Positions 29,843-39,137 are shown, counted from the first letter of the stretch. The stretch is DNA of 64,000 bases from Herbiconiux sp. SALV-R1 (GCF_013113715.1 NZ_CP053344.1:2108001-2172000); one strand, 5' to 3'. Made by a program: numbers and translations. Notes: generated from the letters alone by a model not told the origin.

Positions 29843-30061
29843 ATGCCCACCACGCCCGCGTCCGACGTGCAGACGCTGAGCTATGAAGAGGCTCGCGACG
29901 AGCTCATCCGGGTGGTCGGAGAGCTCGAGCAGGGCTCCTCCACCCTCGAGCAGTCGCTCGCGCTCTGGGAGCGCGGCGAGGCGCTCGCCTCCCGCTGCGA
30001 GGAGTGGTTGCTCGGCGCCCGGGAGCGGCTCGACGCCGCCCGCAAGTCGGCCGGCGAGTAG
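29843..30061 (+). CDS. xseB: Exodeoxyribonuclease VII small subunit
   Basis: Small helical subunit of 72 residues that wraps the XseA coiled coil. The family pattern is SYEEARDELIRVVGELEQGSSTLEQSLALWERGEALASRCEEWL. It starts 24 bases after xseA and ends 8 bases before the next start. Confidence 0.96.
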   Translation: MPTTPASDVQTLSYEEARDELIRVVGELEQGSSTLEQSLALWERGEALASRCEEWLLGARERLDAARKSAGE

Positions 30062-30069
30062 GAGGCGAG

Positions 30070-30762
30070 ATGGCGAAGAACACCGAGCGACGCGTCGTCG
30101 CCGAACTGGGCCGGCCGGAGACTCCCGAGGAGGAGGCGGCCCGCAAGGCCGAGCAGTCGCGGCTGTACCGCGACCGCAAGACGCTGCGCAACCTCCTCTA
30201 CGCCCTCCTGGTCTCGGTGGGGCTCGTGGCGGCCATCGTCATCCTGGTGCCGCGCTCCGAGGAGTCGCTGCTGCAGCCCGTCGACTACGCCCAGGTCGCC
30301 GCCAGCGCCCAGAACGCGGTGCCGGTCCCCCTCGCCGTGCCCGAGCTGCCCGAGGGCTGGTCGGCGAACGCCGCCGAACTGCGCACCGCCACCGCCGACC
30401 AGGTGGTGTCGTGGTACATCGGTCTCATCTCCCCCGACAACCAGTACGTCGGGCTCACCCAGGCGCTGAACGCCAACCCGAGCTGGGTGTCGGAGCAGGT
30501 GAACCGGGGAATCCCGTCGGGCACCGTCGACATCGACGGCGTCAGCTGGACGGTGTACGACAACCGCGCCACGGCCGCCGGCGGCACCGACCTCGGCAAC
30601 GTCGAGTACGCGCTCACCGCCGAGGCGGGCCCCACCACCTACATCGTCTTCGGCACCGCCTCTGACTCCGAGATCGCCGAGGTCGCGGCGTCGATCACCG
30701 GCAACCTTCGCGACCAGCCCGCCACGGCACCCGCCGAAGACACCACGGAGGACAACGGATGA
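30070..30762 (+). CDS. DUF4245 domain-containing membrane-anchored protein
   Basis: Protein of 230 residues: a charged cytoplasmic start, one helix (about 43-60), then an extracellular domain of about 160 residues (VDYAQVAASAQNAVPVPLAVPELPEGWSAN, SWYIGLISPDNQYVGLTQA). This is the actinobacterial DUF4245 family, which sits next to xseAB and fumC or glpX in many genomes. Role unknown. GGAGG 4 bases before ATG 30070. Overlaps the carbonic anhydrase start by 4 bases (ATGA). Confidence 0.88.
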   Translation: MAKNTERRVVAELGRPETPEEEAARKAEQSRLYRDRKTLRNLLYALLVSVGLVAAIVILVPRSEESLLQPVDYAQVAASAQNAVPVPLAVPELPEGWSANAAELRTATADQVVSWYIGLISPDNQYVGLTQALNANPSWVSEQVNRGIPSGTVDIDGVSWTVYDNRATAAGGTDLGNVEYALTAEAGPTTYIVFGTASDSEIAEVAASITGNLRDQPATAPAEDTTEDNG

Positions 30763-31430
30763 CCCCGCCCGACAGCGACTTCGCGACCGACCCGCAGCCC
30801 ACCACCCCGGCGCGCGTCTGGGCGACGATGCAGCGCGGCAACGCCCGTTTCGTCGGGGGCACGCCGAAGCATCCGCGGCAAGACGTCGAGACGCGTGCGA
30901 CGCTCGCGAACCTGCAGACGCCGCGCGCCGCCCTGTTCGGCTGCAGCGACTCCCGTCTCGCCGCCGAGATCATCTTCGACCTCGGCCTCGGCGACCTGTT
31001 CGTGGTGCGGAACGCCGGTCAGGTCGTCTCCGACTCGGCGCTCGGCAGCCTCGAGTACGCCGTCGAGGTGCTCGGCGTCTCGCTCATCGTCGTGCTCGGC
31101 CACGACTCCTGCGGCGCCGTGCGCGCTGCCATCGACTCCCAGCTGCCCGGCGCCGCTCCCCTGCCGGGGCACATCCGCGGGCTGGTCGACCAGATCGTGC
31201 CCGCCATCTCGCAGCTCTCGCCCGAGCGCGACGCCGAGGGTGCCCTCGTCGCCGAACCGGATGCGGGGGCCGTCGGCAAGGCCCACCTGCGGGCGACCGT
31301 GGGCAAGCTGCTCGAATCGTCGGAGATCATCAGCGCCGCCGTCGCCGACGGCCGCTTGGGCATCGTCGGCGCCAACTACCGCCTGGCGGAGGGGCGCGCC
31401 GTCGCGCACGTCTCCATCGGCGACCTCTGA
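30759..31430 (+). CDS. Beta-class carbonic anhydrase
   Basis: Zinc enzyme of 223 residues interconverting CO2 and bicarbonate. Zinc ligands are visible in FGCSDSRLAAE (Cys, with the Asp-Arg dyad) and LGHDSCGAV (His and Cys), plus FVVRNAGQVV. Start ATG overlaps the DUF4245 stop by 4 bases, so translation is coupled. Bicarbonate for anaplerotic carboxylation fits the neighbouring fumC only loosely. Confidence 0.94.
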   Translation: MTPPDSDFATDPQPTTPARVWATMQRGNARFVGGTPKHPRQDVETRATLANLQTPRAALFGCSDSRLAAEIIFDLGLGDLFVVRNAGQVVSDSALGSLEYAVEVLGVSLIVVLGHDSCGAVRAAIDSQLPGAAPLPGHIRGLVDQIVPAISQLSPERDAEGALVAEPDAGAVGKAHLRATVGKLLESSEIISAAVADGRLGIVGANYRLAEGRAVAHVSIGDL

Positions 31431-31520
31431 GCCCGCCTGCCCCCACCGACCGAAGACTTCGACAAGCCACAACACCAGAGCTGCCGCGCGCGACAGCCAC
31501 GAGGAAAGGACGACCACACA

Positions 31521-32939
31521 GTGGTGGACAACGCTCCCAGCACCGAATTCCGCATCGAGCACGACACGATGGGCGAGGTGAGGGTTCCGGCCTCGGCGCT
31601 CTACGGTGCGCAGACGCAGCGGGCCGTCGAGAACTTCCCGGTCTCGGGTGACGGGCTCGAGCCCGCGCAGATCGCGGCTCTCGCTCGCATCAAGAAGGCC
31701 GCGGCGATCGCCAACGCCCGCCTCGGCGTGCTCGACCAGGCCATCGCCGACGCCATCGCGGCCGCCGCCGACCGCGTGGTCACCGGTGAGTTCGACGACA
31801 CCGACTTCCCGATCGACGTGTACCAGACCGGGTCGGGCACCTCGTCGAACATGAACATGAACGAGGTGCTGTCCTCCCTCGCCTCGGCGTCGCTGGGCTC
31901 GAAGGTGCACCCGAACGACCACGTGAACGCGTCGCAGTCGTCGAACGACGTCTTCCCCACCTCGGTGCACGTCGCCGTGACGGGTGCGCTCATCCACGAC
32001 CTCATCCCGTCGCTCGAGCACCTCGCCGAGGCGCTCGAGGCCAAGTCGACGCTCTGGGCCACCGTCGTGAAGTCGGGCCGCACCCACCTCATGGACGCCA
32101 CACCTGTCACCCTGGGCCAGGAGTTCGGCGGCTACGCCGCGCAGATCCGTCTCGGCATCGAGCGCGTGAAGTCGGCGCTCCCCCGCGTCGCCGAGGTGCC
32201 GCTCGGCGGCACTGCTGTCGGCACGGGTATCAACACGCCCGCCGGCTTCCCGCAGCTGGTCATCTCGCTGCTCGCCGAGGAGACGGGCCTGCCCATCACG
32301 GAGGCCCGCGACCACTTCGAGGCGCAGGGCGCGCGCGACTCGCTGGTCGAGGCATCCGGTGCCCTGCGGGTGCTCGCGGTGTCGCTCACCAAGATCTGCA
32401 ACGACCTGCGCTGGATGGGCTCGGGGCCGAACACGGGCATCGGTGAGCTGCACATCCCCGACCTCCAGCCCGGCTCGTCGATCATGCCCGGCAAGGTCAA
32501 CCCGGTCATTCCCGAGGCGGTGCTCATGGTCGCGTCGCGGGTGATCGGCAACGACGCGTCGATCGCGTGGTCGGGTGCCTCGGGCGCGTTCGAGCTGAAC
32601 GTCGCGATACCCGTGATGGGCACGGCGCTGCTGGAGTCGATCCGCCTGCTGGCGAACTCGGCGGTGCTGCTCGCCGACAAGACCGTCGAGGGGCTCGAGG
32701 TGAACGTGGAGCGCGCTCGCGCCCTCGCGGAGTCGTCGCCGTCGATCGTCACGCCGCTCAACCGCATCATCGGCTACGAGGCGGCGGCGAAGATCGCCAA
32801 GCACTCCGTGGCTCGCGGCATCACCGTGCGCGAGGCGGTCATCGACCTCGGCTTCGTCGAGCGCGGCGAGGTCACCCTCGAGCAGCTCGACACCGCCCTC
32901 GACGTGCTCTCCATGACCCGCCCGCCGGTCGCGAAGTAG
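31521..32939 (+). CDS. fumC: Class II fumarate hydratase
   Basis: Iron-independent fumarase of the TCA cycle, 472 residues. Signature [11 protein letters not shown] is intact, as are [35 protein letters not shown] and [13 protein letters not shown]. Two adjacent GTG codons (31521 and 31524) can start it; GAAAGGA lies about 10 bases upstream. A long hairpin with a T-run follows. Confidence 0.97.
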   Translation: MVDNAPSTEFRIEHDTMGEVRVPASALYGAQTQRAVENFPVSGDGLEPAQIAALARIKKAAAIANARLGVLDQAIADAIAAAADRVVTGEFDDTDFPIDVYQTGSGTSSNMNMNEVLSSLASASLGSKVHPNDHVNASQSSNDVFPTSVHVAVTGALIHDLIPSLEHLAEALEAKSTLWATVVKSGRTHLMDATPVTLGQEFGGYAAQIRLGIERVKSALPRVAEVPLGGTAVGTGINTPAGFPQLVISLLAEETGLPITEARDHFEAQGARDSLVEASGALRVLAVSLTKICNDLRWMGSGPNTGIGELHIPDLQPGSSIMPGKVNPVIPEAVLMVASRVIGNDASIAWSGASGAFELNVAIPVMGTALLESIRLLANSAVLLADKTVEGLEVNVERARALAESSPSIVTPLNRIIGYEAAAKIAKHSVARGITVREAVIDLGFVERGEVTLEQLDTALDVLSMTRPPVAK

Positions 32940-32980
32940 CCGCGCGCCTGGCGCGCGAGCGCCGCACCCGCACCTCCTTT

Positions 32981-33034
32981 CCGAACGACGGAGTCTCGGC
33001 CCCCCACCGGGTCGAGACTCCGTCGTTCGGTGTT
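32981..33034 (+). terminator. Terminator of fumC made from an 18-bp palindrome
   Basis: Perfect 18-bp stem (32981-32998 with 33013-33030), 14-base loop, then TGTTTT. It begins 41 bases after the fumC stop. The arms share the GACGGAGT/ACTCCGTC core with the palindromes that follow. Confidence 0.82.
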
Positions 33035-33038
33035 TTCG

Positions 33039-33164
33039 GCCCGAAACTCCGTCGTTTCGGGGGCCGCCGGCGGCCCCGCCCCCGAACTCGATGGAGCCCG
33101 CGGCCGACACGCCGCCCGAACTCCATCCGGTTCCGGATGCGCGGCACAACTCCATCGAGTTCGG
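33039..33164. repeat. Cluster of related palindromes in the fumC/prepilin-peptidase gap
   Basis: A short palindrome with CCGAAAC/GTTTCGG arms around TCCGTC (33040-33059), and a 15-bp inverted pair CCGAACTCGATGGAG (33082-33096) with its complement (33150-33164), enclosing another CCGAACTCCAT. All share a CCGAA...GGAGT theme with the fumC terminator. They look like copies of one extragenic palindromic element. No gene seen in 32940-33201. Confidence 0.7.
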
Positions 33165-33201
33165 CAGTGACATCGGGCACCCGGGGGCGGCGGATGCGGC
33201 G

Positions 33202-33678
33202 TCACGCGGCAGGCGGGAGGAGGACTCCGAACCAGAACCCGATGAGGAGCGCGGGCCCGAGCGGCACGCGGACGCGGGACCACCCGCCGACGCCGACGCG
33301 GGCGCCGGAGGCGGCACCCAGGAGGGCGGCAGCGACCACGGCGGAGGCCGCCCCCGCCGCCGCGAGCACGCGCAACGGCCCCAAGGCGTCGGTGAGGGCT
33401 GACGCGCCGGCGAGCCAGGCGAGCAGCTTCACGTCGCCGAGTCCCAGGCAGCCCGCCTGCCAGACCACCGCGCCGACGAGTGACGCGGCCACGAGCATCC
33501 CCACCGCCGCGGCGTCGCCCGTCGCGAACGCCACGGCCGCCGTGACCGCCAGCCCCGGAACGGTCAGCGCGTTCGGCAGCCGCAGTGTTCGCGCGTCGGC
33601 TCGAACGAGGGGGATGGTGGCCGCGGCGAGGTGGAGCAGCGGGAGCCAGTCGAGGGTGGGCGAGGAGAGGTCGAGCAT
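33202..33678 (-). CDS. Type IV prepilin peptidase-like protein (A24 family), peptidase domain only
   Basis: Membrane aspartyl protease of 158 residues with about five helices. The two catalytic Asp are in VRADARTLRLPN and LGLGDVKLLAWLAG. It lacks the N-terminal methylation domain of PilD, as do CpaA/TadV-type enzymes. No pilin, Tad or type II secretion genes are nearby, so its substrate is elsewhere in the genome. The start is ATG 33678. Ala/Val content is high throughout. Confidence 0.86.
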   Translation of the reverse strand: MLDLSSPTLDWLPLLHLAAATIPLVRADARTLRLPNALTVPGLAVTAAVAFATGDAAAVGMLVAASLVGAVVWQAGCLGLGDVKLLAWLAGASALTDALGPLRVLAAAGAASAVVAAALLGAASGARVGVGGWSRVRVPLGPALLIGFWFGVLLPPAA

Positions 33679-33768
33679 CCGGGAACGGTAGGCCGCGCCC
33701 CGCGCGAGCGGGCATCCGTCGGCGAACCTGTGCAGAAAGGCGCCGCGACACGGGGCTGTGCAGGAGGC

Positions 33769-34386
33769 TCAGCCCATGTCGCCCGTCGTCACCGCAGGCC
33801 CGGGCCCGTACCGGAGCAGCAGCGCGCCGCTCTCCCCCGCGACGGGCGGTTCGAGCAGCGTCAGCCCGAGCGCGGGCCCGTCATCAGGGAACAGCCGCTT
33901 GCCGCTGCCCAGCACGATCGGGTAGACCCACAGGTTGAGCACGTCGAATAGCCCTGAAGCCACCAGCGAGCGGGAGAAGTCAACGCTGCCGATGACGTGC
34001 ACCTCCTGGTGCCGCTCCCGCAGCGCGGCGATCTCGTCGCTCAGCGACGGCCCGAGCAGGTGCGAGTCGCGCCACGGCAGCACGGGTGCGCCGCGCGACG
34101 CGACGTACTTCGGAATCGAGTCGAACCGGCGCCCGATCTCCCCGTCGGGCCCGTCGACGTGCTGCGGCCAGTACGCCGCGAAGATGTCGTAGGTCGTGCC
34201 CCCGAGCAGCAGCGCATCCATCGAGCGGATGCCCTCCATCACCTGCTCGCCCATGCTCTCGTCGACCAGCGGCGCCTGCCACCCGCCGTACTCGAACCCG
34301 CCGCTCGGGTCTTCGTCGGGGCTCCCCGGCGCCTGCGCCACCCCGTCGAGCGTCGTGAACAGGTCGATCACGATCCTGCCCGCCAT
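33769..34386 (-). CDS. Dihydrofolate reductase family protein (RibD C-terminal-like)
   Basis: Protein of 205 residues with the DHFR/RibD fold: IVIDLFTTLDGVAQAPG start, ALLLGGTTYDIFAAYWPQ, HVIGSVDFSRSLVASGLFD and WVYPIVLGSGKRLFPD. Such proteins bind NADPH and reduce unknown substrates; it is not the folate enzyme FolA. GGAGGA 8 bases before ATG 34386 favours this start over one 10 codons upstream. Stands alone between a prepilin peptidase and phoH2. Confidence 0.9.
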   Translation of the reverse strand: MAGRIVIDLFTTLDGVAQAPGSPDEDPSGGFEYGGWQAPLVDESMGEQVMEGIRSMDALLLGGTTYDIFAAYWPQHVDGPDGEIGRRFDSIPKYVASRGAPVLPWRDSHLLGPSLSDEIAALRERHQEVHVIGSVDFSRSLVASGLFDVLNLWVYPIVLGSGKRLFPDDGPALGLTLLEPPVAGESGALLLRYGPGPAVTTGDMG

Positions 34387-34470
34387 CTGCGCTCTCCTCC
34401 CCTTCGAGGCCACCAACGAACGGATGCGGCGCCGCCTCCCGCAGACACGGCAGGCAGCGCCGCACCAGGG

Positions 34471-35859
34471 TCACGCCAGCTCGTTCGACTCCAGCATCTC
34501 GGTGACGAGCGCGGCGATCGCCGAGCGCTCCGAGCGCGTCAGCGTGATGTGACCGAACAGCGAGTGGCCCTTCAGCGTCTCGATCACCGACGCGACACCG
34601 TCGTGCCGGCCCACCCGCAGGTTGTCGCGCTGCGCCACGTCGTGCGTCAGCACCACCCGCGAGTTCTGGCCGATGCGCGAGAGCACCGTGAGCAGCACGT
34701 TGCGCTCGAGCGACTGCGCCTCGTCGACGATCACGAACGCGTCGTGAAGCGACCGGCCACGGATGTGCGTGAGCGGCAGCACCTCGAGCATCCCGCGGTC
34801 GATCACCTCGTCGAGCACGTTCTGCGACACCAGCGAGCCGAGCGTGTCGAACACGGCCTGCGCCCACGGGTTCATCTTCTCGGCGGCGTCGCCCGGCAGG
34901 AAACCGAGCTCCTGCCCGCCCACCGCGTACAGGGGGCGGAACACCATGATCTTCTTGTGCTGCTGCTTCTCGAGCACCGCTTCGAGGCCCGCGCAGAGGG
35001 CGAGCGCCGACTTCCCCGTCCCGGCTCGACCTCCCAGCGAGACGATGCCGACCTCGGGGTCGAGCAGCATGTCGATCGCCACGCGCTGTTCGGCCGACCG
35101 GCCGTGCAGTCCGAACACGTCGCGGTCTCCGCGCACCAACTGGAACGAGCCGCGCCCGGTGACCCGCCCGAGCGCCGAACCGCGGTCGGAATGGATGACG
35201 AGCCCCGTGTTGATGGGCAGCTCGGCCACGACGGGCGACTCGAGCGACTCGTCTTCCCACAGCTTCGCCATCTGGTCGGCGCCGAGCGTGATGTCGGCCA
35301 GCCCCGTCCATCCGGAGTCGGGGGCGAGCTCGGCGCGGTACTCCTCGGCGGCCAGGCCGATCGAGGCCGCCTTCACGCGTAGCGGCAGGTCTTTCGACAC
35401 GACGGTGACGTTGAGACCGTCGTTCGAGAGGTTCTGCGCCACGGCGAGGATGCGCGTGTCGTTGTCGTTCAACTGGAGCCCTGACGGCAGCACCGACATG
35501 TTCGAGTGGTTCAGCTCGACGCGGAGGCTTCCCCCCTCCGTGCCCACCGAGATCGGGAAGTCGAGACGCTCGTGCTGGATGCGCAGCTCGTCGAGGTTGC
35601 GCAGCGCCTGGCGGGCGAAGTACCCGATCTCCGGGTCGTTGCGCTTGGACTCGAGCTCGCTGATGACGACGACCGGGAGCACGACCGCGTGCTCGGCGAA
35701 GCGGAAGATCGCTTTCGGGTCAGACAGAAGAACCGAGGTGTCCAGTACGTAGGTCACCTCGGTCGTGTGCGTCGTGCTCGTCGTGCGGGTGGTGGGTGTC
35801 GCATCCTTTCCGGTGTTCGTCCTGCTGGGCTTCTGAGTCATGGGCTCGGCCACATCCAC
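34471..35859 (-). CDS. phoH2: PhoH2-type PIN-PhoH fusion: RNA helicase/ribonuclease
   Basis: Protein of 462 residues. An N-terminal PIN domain ([21 protein letters not shown], acidic residues at about 40 and 70) joins a C-terminal PhoH ATPase (Walker [14 protein letters not shown], Walker [12 protein letters not shown]). Mycobacterial PhoH2 is an ATP-dependent RNA helicase and sequence-specific RNase. The PIN module without a paired antitoxin gene is usual, though in some species a small gene precedes it; I see none here. Start GTG 35859 or ATG 35841; neither has a strong ribosome site. Confidence 0.94.
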   Translation of the reverse strand: MDVAEPMTQKPSRTNTGKDATPTTRTTSTTHTTEVTYVLDTSVLLSDPKAIFRFAEHAVVLPVVVISELESKRNDPEIGYFARQALRNLDELRIQHERLDFPISVGTEGGSLRVELNHSNMSVLPSGLQLNDNDTRILAVAQNLSNDGLNVTVVSKDLPLRVKAASIGLAAEEYRAELAPDSGWTGLADITLGADQMAKLWEDESLESPVVAELPINTGLVIHSDRGSALGRVTGRGSFQLVRGDRDVFGLHGRSAEQRVAIDMLLDPEVGIVSLGGRAGTGKSALALCAGLEAVLEKQQHKKIMVFRPLYAVGGQELGFLPGDAAEKMNPWAQAVFDTLGSLVSQNVLDEVIDRGMLEVLPLTHIRGRSLHDAFVIVDEAQSLERNVLLTVLSRIGQNSRVVLTHDVAQRDNLRVGRHDGVASVIETLKGHSLFGHITLTRSERSAIAALVTEMLESNELA

Positions 35860-36030
35860 TCCAACCCCGGGCGCCAGGCGCTCGGTTCAGTAGGCGAGAG
35901 GGCCACGATCAGGTCGGTCGAAACGTACTTATGTGGCCGTCTCGATCAGGCGCCATGCCTGATGAGACGACGCTACGCCCGATCCCGGATGCGCGGGTTA
36001 CGACACGCATCACAGTTGATTAACGCTGTG

Positions 36031-36044
36031 TTACACGGGTGTAA
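36031..36044. promoter_or_regulatory. Palindrome TTACACGGGTGTAA upstream of phoH2
   Basis: Perfect 6-bp arms around GG, in an AT-richer patch (36000-36050) of the 357-base gap between phoH2 and uppS. It looks like an operator, about 170 bases upstream of phoH2. The regulator cannot be named. The rest of this gap holds the dispersed repeat at 36092-36191; no gene seen. Confidence 0.4.
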
Positions 36045-36091
36045 TTCCGCCAGAACCGCACCACGAGATCGAAACGCAACAGGCCCTTCTC

Positions 36092-36191
36092 GACGACCCA
36101 GGGTGAGCGCGTCGCCGCGGAGTCCGACCGCAGGCCGGGCTCCGCGACGACACGCGAACATGTCGCCCGCGCCGCAGTAGCGGCGGCGCGG
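36092..36191 (+). repeat. Copy 1 of a two-stem-loop dispersed repeat
   Basis: Begins GACGACCCAGGGTGAG, then a stem with GTCGCCGCGGAG near 36111-36122 and its near complement 36141-36152, then ACATGTCGC and a second hairpin CCGCGCCGC (36167-36175) with GCGGCGCGG (36183-36191). Same architecture and tags as the copies at 49.0 and 49.3 kb. An A-run follows on this strand. Confidence 0.7.
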
Positions 36192-36216
36192 AAAAAAATA
36201 CAGTCGCGCTGGAAGG

Positions 36217-37005
36217 TCAGCTACCGAACCTGCGCTGCCGCCGCGAGTAGTCGCGCAACGCACGGAGGAAGTCGACCTCGCGGATGTCGGGGCCGAGGGC
36301 CTCCATGAAGTAGAACTCGCTGTGGGCGCTCTGCCAGAGCATGAAGTCGCTGAGGCGCTGCTCCCCCGAGGTGCGGATGACCAGGTCGGGGTCGGGCTGA
36401 CCGCCCGTGTAGAGGTGCTCGGCGATGAGCTCCTGGTCGATCGCCGCCTCCAGCTCGTCGAAGCCGTGGCCGAGTTCGCGGTGCTTCTGGATGATGCTGC
36501 GCACCGCATCAGCGATCTCCGAGCGCCCGCCGTAGCCGACGGCGAGATTGACGTGCAGGCCCGTGCGCCCCGCCGTGCGCGCCTCCGCACCGTCGAGCGC
36601 GGCGATGAGGGGCTCGGGCAGCCCGGCGTTCGAACCGACGTGCTTCACCCGCCAGTCGCGGTAGCGCGAGATGTCGTCGGCGAGGTCGGCGATGATCTCG
36701 ATGAGCTCGGTGAGCTCCTCGCCGTCGCGGTTGGAGAGGTTGTCGGTGGAGAGCAGGTAGAGCGTCACGACGTCGATGCCGAGGTCGTCGCACCACACCA
36801 GGAACTCGCGGATCTTCGCCGCCCCCGCCCGGTGCCCGTGCGCCGCGGTGCCGAGGAGGCGCTGCTTCGCCCAGCGCCGGTTGCCGTCGAGGATCATGGC
36901 CACGTGCTTCGGCAGCACCTGTGCGTCGAGGTGCTGACGGATGCGCCTCTGGTAGAGACGGTAGAGGAGGCCTTTCCCGGCAGGCTGGCGTTTCGGCACA
37001 CGCAT
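36217..37005 (-). CDS. uppS: Isoprenyl (undecaprenyl/decaprenyl) diphosphate synthase
   Basis: Cis-prenyltransferase of 262 residues that builds the polyprenyl carrier for wall synthesis. Motifs: HVAMILDGNRRWAK with the catalytic Asp, HGHRAGAAKIREFLVWC, TLYLLSTDNLSNR and DLVIRTSGEQRLSDFMLWQSAHSEFYF. Chain length of the product is not certain: mycobacteria have two paralogues with different products. The ATG at 37005 abuts a -10 box; GTG 36999 is 6 bases from it and may be the leaderless start. Confidence 0.95.
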   Translation of the reverse strand: MRVPKRQPAGKGLLYRLYQRRIRQHLDAQVLPKHVAMILDGNRRWAKQRLLGTAAHGHRAGAAKIREFLVWCDDLGIDVVTLYLLSTDNLSNRDGEELTELIEIIADLADDISRYRDWRVKHVGSNAGLPEPLIAALDGAEARTAGRTGLHVNLAVGYGGRSEIADAVRSIIQKHRELGHGFDELEAAIDQELIAEHLYTGGQPDPDLVIRTSGEQRLSDFMLWQSAHSEFYFMEALGPDIREVDFLRALRDYSRRQRRFGS

Positions 37006-37011
37006 ACGTTA
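37006..37011 (-). promoter_or_regulatory. -10 box TAACGT before uppS
   Basis: TAACGT ends directly at ATG 37005 and 6 bases before GTG 36999. By the spacing of the other leaderless genes here, RNA would start at the GTG. Confidence 0.45.
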
Positions 37012-37044
37012 CCCGCTTTCAGCGGGCGTGCATGGGAGCGGGGT

Positions 37045-37050
37045 TAGTGT
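37045..37050 (+). promoter_or_regulatory. -10 box for a leaderless hemolysin III gene
   Basis: TAGTGT, 6 bases before ATG 37057, no Shine-Dalgarno sequence between. Together with the uppS box it makes a compact divergent promoter pair. Confidence 0.5.
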
Positions 37051-37056
37051 GGGCAC

Positions 37057-37839
37057 ATGGCAGCACCCCACCGCCCCGACACCCACGAGAGCGCACTCGC
37101 GCCCTCGTCCGGCGCGACCGACCGCACGGCGCGCGACGGAGGGCCCGAGCTGCCGAAGATCCCGTTGCTGGAGGATGCGCTCGACCACCCTCCGGTCGAG
37201 ACGAAGCCCACCTGGCGCGGCTGGATCCACGCCGGCATGTTCCCCTTCACCATCGCCGCGGGCATCGTGCTCATCTGCCTCGCCGACGGAGCGACGGCGA
37301 AATGGGCGAGTGCCGTGTTCATGCTCACCTCGATGATGCTGTTCGGCAACTCGGCGCTCTACCACCGCTTCGACTGGAAGCCGAAGACGAAGCTGCTGCT
37401 GAAGCGCATCGACCACTCGAACATTTTCCTGCTCATCGCGGGCACCTACACGCCGATCGCCCTCCTCGCTCTGCCGCCCGAGAAGGGCATCCTGTTGCTC
37501 AGCATCGTCTGGGCGGGGGCCCTGCTCGGCATCGGCTTCCGGGTGTTCTGGATCGGCGCGCCGCGCTGGCTGTACGTTATCCTCTATCTCGCGCTCGGCT
37601 GGGCGGCGGTGATGTACATCGTCGACATCCTGAACGCCAACGCGGCGTCGATGATCCTCGTCGTCACGGGCGGTGTCGCCTACACGATCGGCGCGCTCGC
37701 CTACGCGCTGAAGAAGCCGAACTTCTTCCCGGGGCGCTTTGGGTTCCACGAGGTGTTCCACACCTTCACGGTGATCGCTTTCCTCTGCCACTGGACGGCG
37801 ATCCTGCTGCTGGCGATCAACCCGCCGTTCAACGGCTGA
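37057..37839 (+). CDS. Hemolysin III family membrane protein (PAQR-like)
   Basis: Protein of 260 residues with seven helices after a hydrophilic 60-residue start. Family motifs: FGNSALYHRFDWKPK, RIDHSNIFLLIAGTYTPI and GFHEVFHTFTVIAFLCHW, carrying the conserved Ser, Asp and His of the CREST-type metal site. Probably a membrane hydrolase or sensor; hemolysis is shown only for some members. Divergent from uppS, as in many actinobacteria. Confidence 0.92.
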   Translation: MAAPHRPDTHESALAPSSGATDRTARDGGPELPKIPLLEDALDHPPVETKPTWRGWIHAGMFPFTIAAGIVLICLADGATAKWASAVFMLTSMMLFGNSALYHRFDWKPKTKLLLKRIDHSNIFLLIAGTYTPIALLALPPEKGILLLSIVWAGALLGIGFRVFWIGAPRWLYVILYLALGWAAVMYIVDILNANAASMILVVTGGVAYTIGALAYALKKPNFFPGRFGFHEVFHTFTVIAFLCHWTAILLLAINPPFNG

Positions 37840-37863
37840 GGGTCACCGGCTGACGGCTGAGGG

Positions 37864-38205
37864 TCACCGGCTGACGCCCGGGGTGTCTCCTTCGGCGGCA
37901 CCTGAACCGGGCCCCGCATCCGGCGTGCTCGGCGCGTTCTCCGCATCCGCCGCACTCTTCGCGGCAAGCTCCGCCTCGAGCTCCTCGCGCACCTGGGCCC
38001 GGTAGTTCACGCGGCGCACCCGGCGCACCATGTCGACGACGAGCAGGAGGGTCACCACCGCGACGCCGAAGGTGGCGATGAAGCCGATGACGCCGGGCGT
38101 GACCGAGTCGGGGTCGGGCGTCTCCGTGTCGGCGACGAAGGCAGCGACCGCCTGGAAGCCCGAGGTGAGCGTGGCAGCAACCGCGGTGAGAGCGATCGTG
38201 CTCAT
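37864..38205 (-). CDS. Small two-helix membrane protein cotranscribed with mca
   Basis: Protein of 113 residues: a hydrophobic N-terminal segment (5-25), a short loop, a helix at 40-60, then VRRVRRVNYRAQVREELEAELAAK and a disordered tail. Overlaps the mca stop by 4 bases (ATGA), so its translation is coupled. Similar small proteins follow mca in other actinobacteria, but the role is unknown. Confidence 0.78.
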   Translation of the reverse strand: MSTIALTAVAATLTSGFQAVAAFVADTETPDPDSVTPGVIGFIATFGVAVVTLLLVVDMVRRVRRVNYRAQVREELEAELAAKSAADAENAPSTPDAGPGSGAAEGDTPGVSR

Positions 38206-39137
38206 GCGCGCACCTCCTCGCTGCCGGGCTGTTCGTCGATGGGGGTGCCCACCGCATCCGTGTCGACGACGCCGTCGAACAGGTCGTTCTCGTCGTCGGT
38301 GGCGGGGATGCGCGACTTGGCGAGCTGGAAGTCCTCGAACGGCCAGGCACGCTTCTGCAGGTCGTCGGGCCAGAAGAAGAAGGGGTGGTCGGGCGCCACC
38401 TGGCTGGCGTGGGCGCGCAGGGCGGCGTCGCGGGTCTCGAAGAACTCGCCCGAGGGGATGCGCACGGTCGCCACGTACGGCCACTCCTCGGTGCGCCGCT
38501 CCCGCATCTCGGTGAGCTGCGCGAGGAACGGATGCTCGGGCGCCTCGACGCTCAACAGCTCGAACACGGCCTGGAAGCGCTTGGGGTTCATGATCTGGTC
38601 GTAGTAGAGCTTCGACACCGCCCACGGCTCGCCCAGCTCGGGGTAGGCGTCGGGGTCGGCGGCGGCCTCGTAGGCGCGGGCGGAGACCTCGTGGCAGCGG
38701 ATGTGGTCGGCGTGCGGGTAACCGCCGTTCTCGTCGTAGGTCACGAGCACCTGCGGCTTGAACTCGCGGATGAGCTTCACCAGCGGCCCCGCCGAGATCT
38801 CGACCGGGATGACGCCGAACGCGTTCGTGGGGATGACGTCGTCGGAACCGGGCTCCTGGTAGCCCGAGTCGGCGTAGCCGAGCCAGCGGTGCTGGAACCC
38901 GACCACGGCCTGCGCGGCGGCCATCTCGACCCGTCGCAGGCCCGCCATGTCGCGCTCGGCCCAGGCCCGCGGCTCGAGCTTCTCGTTGAGCACGGAGCCG
39001 CGTTCGCCCCCGGTGCAGCTCACGACCATCACCTCGACGCCGCGGTCGAGATAGTAGGCATAGGTGGCCGCGCCCTTCGACGACTCGTCGTCGGGGTGGG
39101 CGTGAACGGCCATGAGGCGCAGCGTCAGCGGTCTCAA
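38202..39137 (-). CDS. mca: Mycothiol S-conjugate amidase
   Basis: Zinc amidase of 311 residues that cleaves mycothiol conjugates of electrophiles, releasing mercapturic acids for export. Zinc and catalytic motifs are AVHAHPDDESSKGAAT and GGYPHADHIRCHEV; the LmbE/PIG-L fold is complete. Its presence marks the host as mycothiol-making. TTG 39137 is used as start: it lies next to GAGGAG, closer than normal, so the exact start is uncertain by a few residues. Confidence 0.94.
   Translation of the reverse strand: MRPLTLRLMAVHAHPDDESSKGAATYAYYLDRGVEVMVVSCTGGERGSVLNEKLEPRAWAERDMAGLRRVEMAAAQAVVGFQHRWLGYADSGYQEPGSDDVIPTNAFGVIPVEISAGPLVKLIREFKPQVLVTYDENGGYPHADHIRCHEVSARAYEAAADPDAYPELGEPWAVSKLYYDQIMNPKRFQAVFELLSVEAPEHPFLAQLTEMRERRTEEWPYVATVRIPSGEFFETRDAALRAHASQVAPDHPFFFWPDDLQKRAWPFEDFQLAKSRIPATDDENDLFDGVVDTDAVGTPIDEQPGSEEVRA

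Noticed and set aside
30639-33317. Open frame of 892 codons on the minus strand
   Set aside because: It runs antisense across the carbonic anhydrase and fumC genes, is Arg/Gly/His-rich as expected for the complementary frame of G+C-rich genes, and has no domain.
33202-33678. Evidence of a pilus or competence locus
   Set aside because: Only a prepilin peptidase-like gene is present; no pilin, ATPase, comEC or comEA is seen in the window, so competence cannot be argued from here.
36176-36198. Intrinsic terminator for uppS at the hairpin with an A/T run
   Set aside because: The T-run lies before the hairpin when read in the uppS direction, so it is not the normal terminator order; the hairpin belongs to the dispersed repeat.
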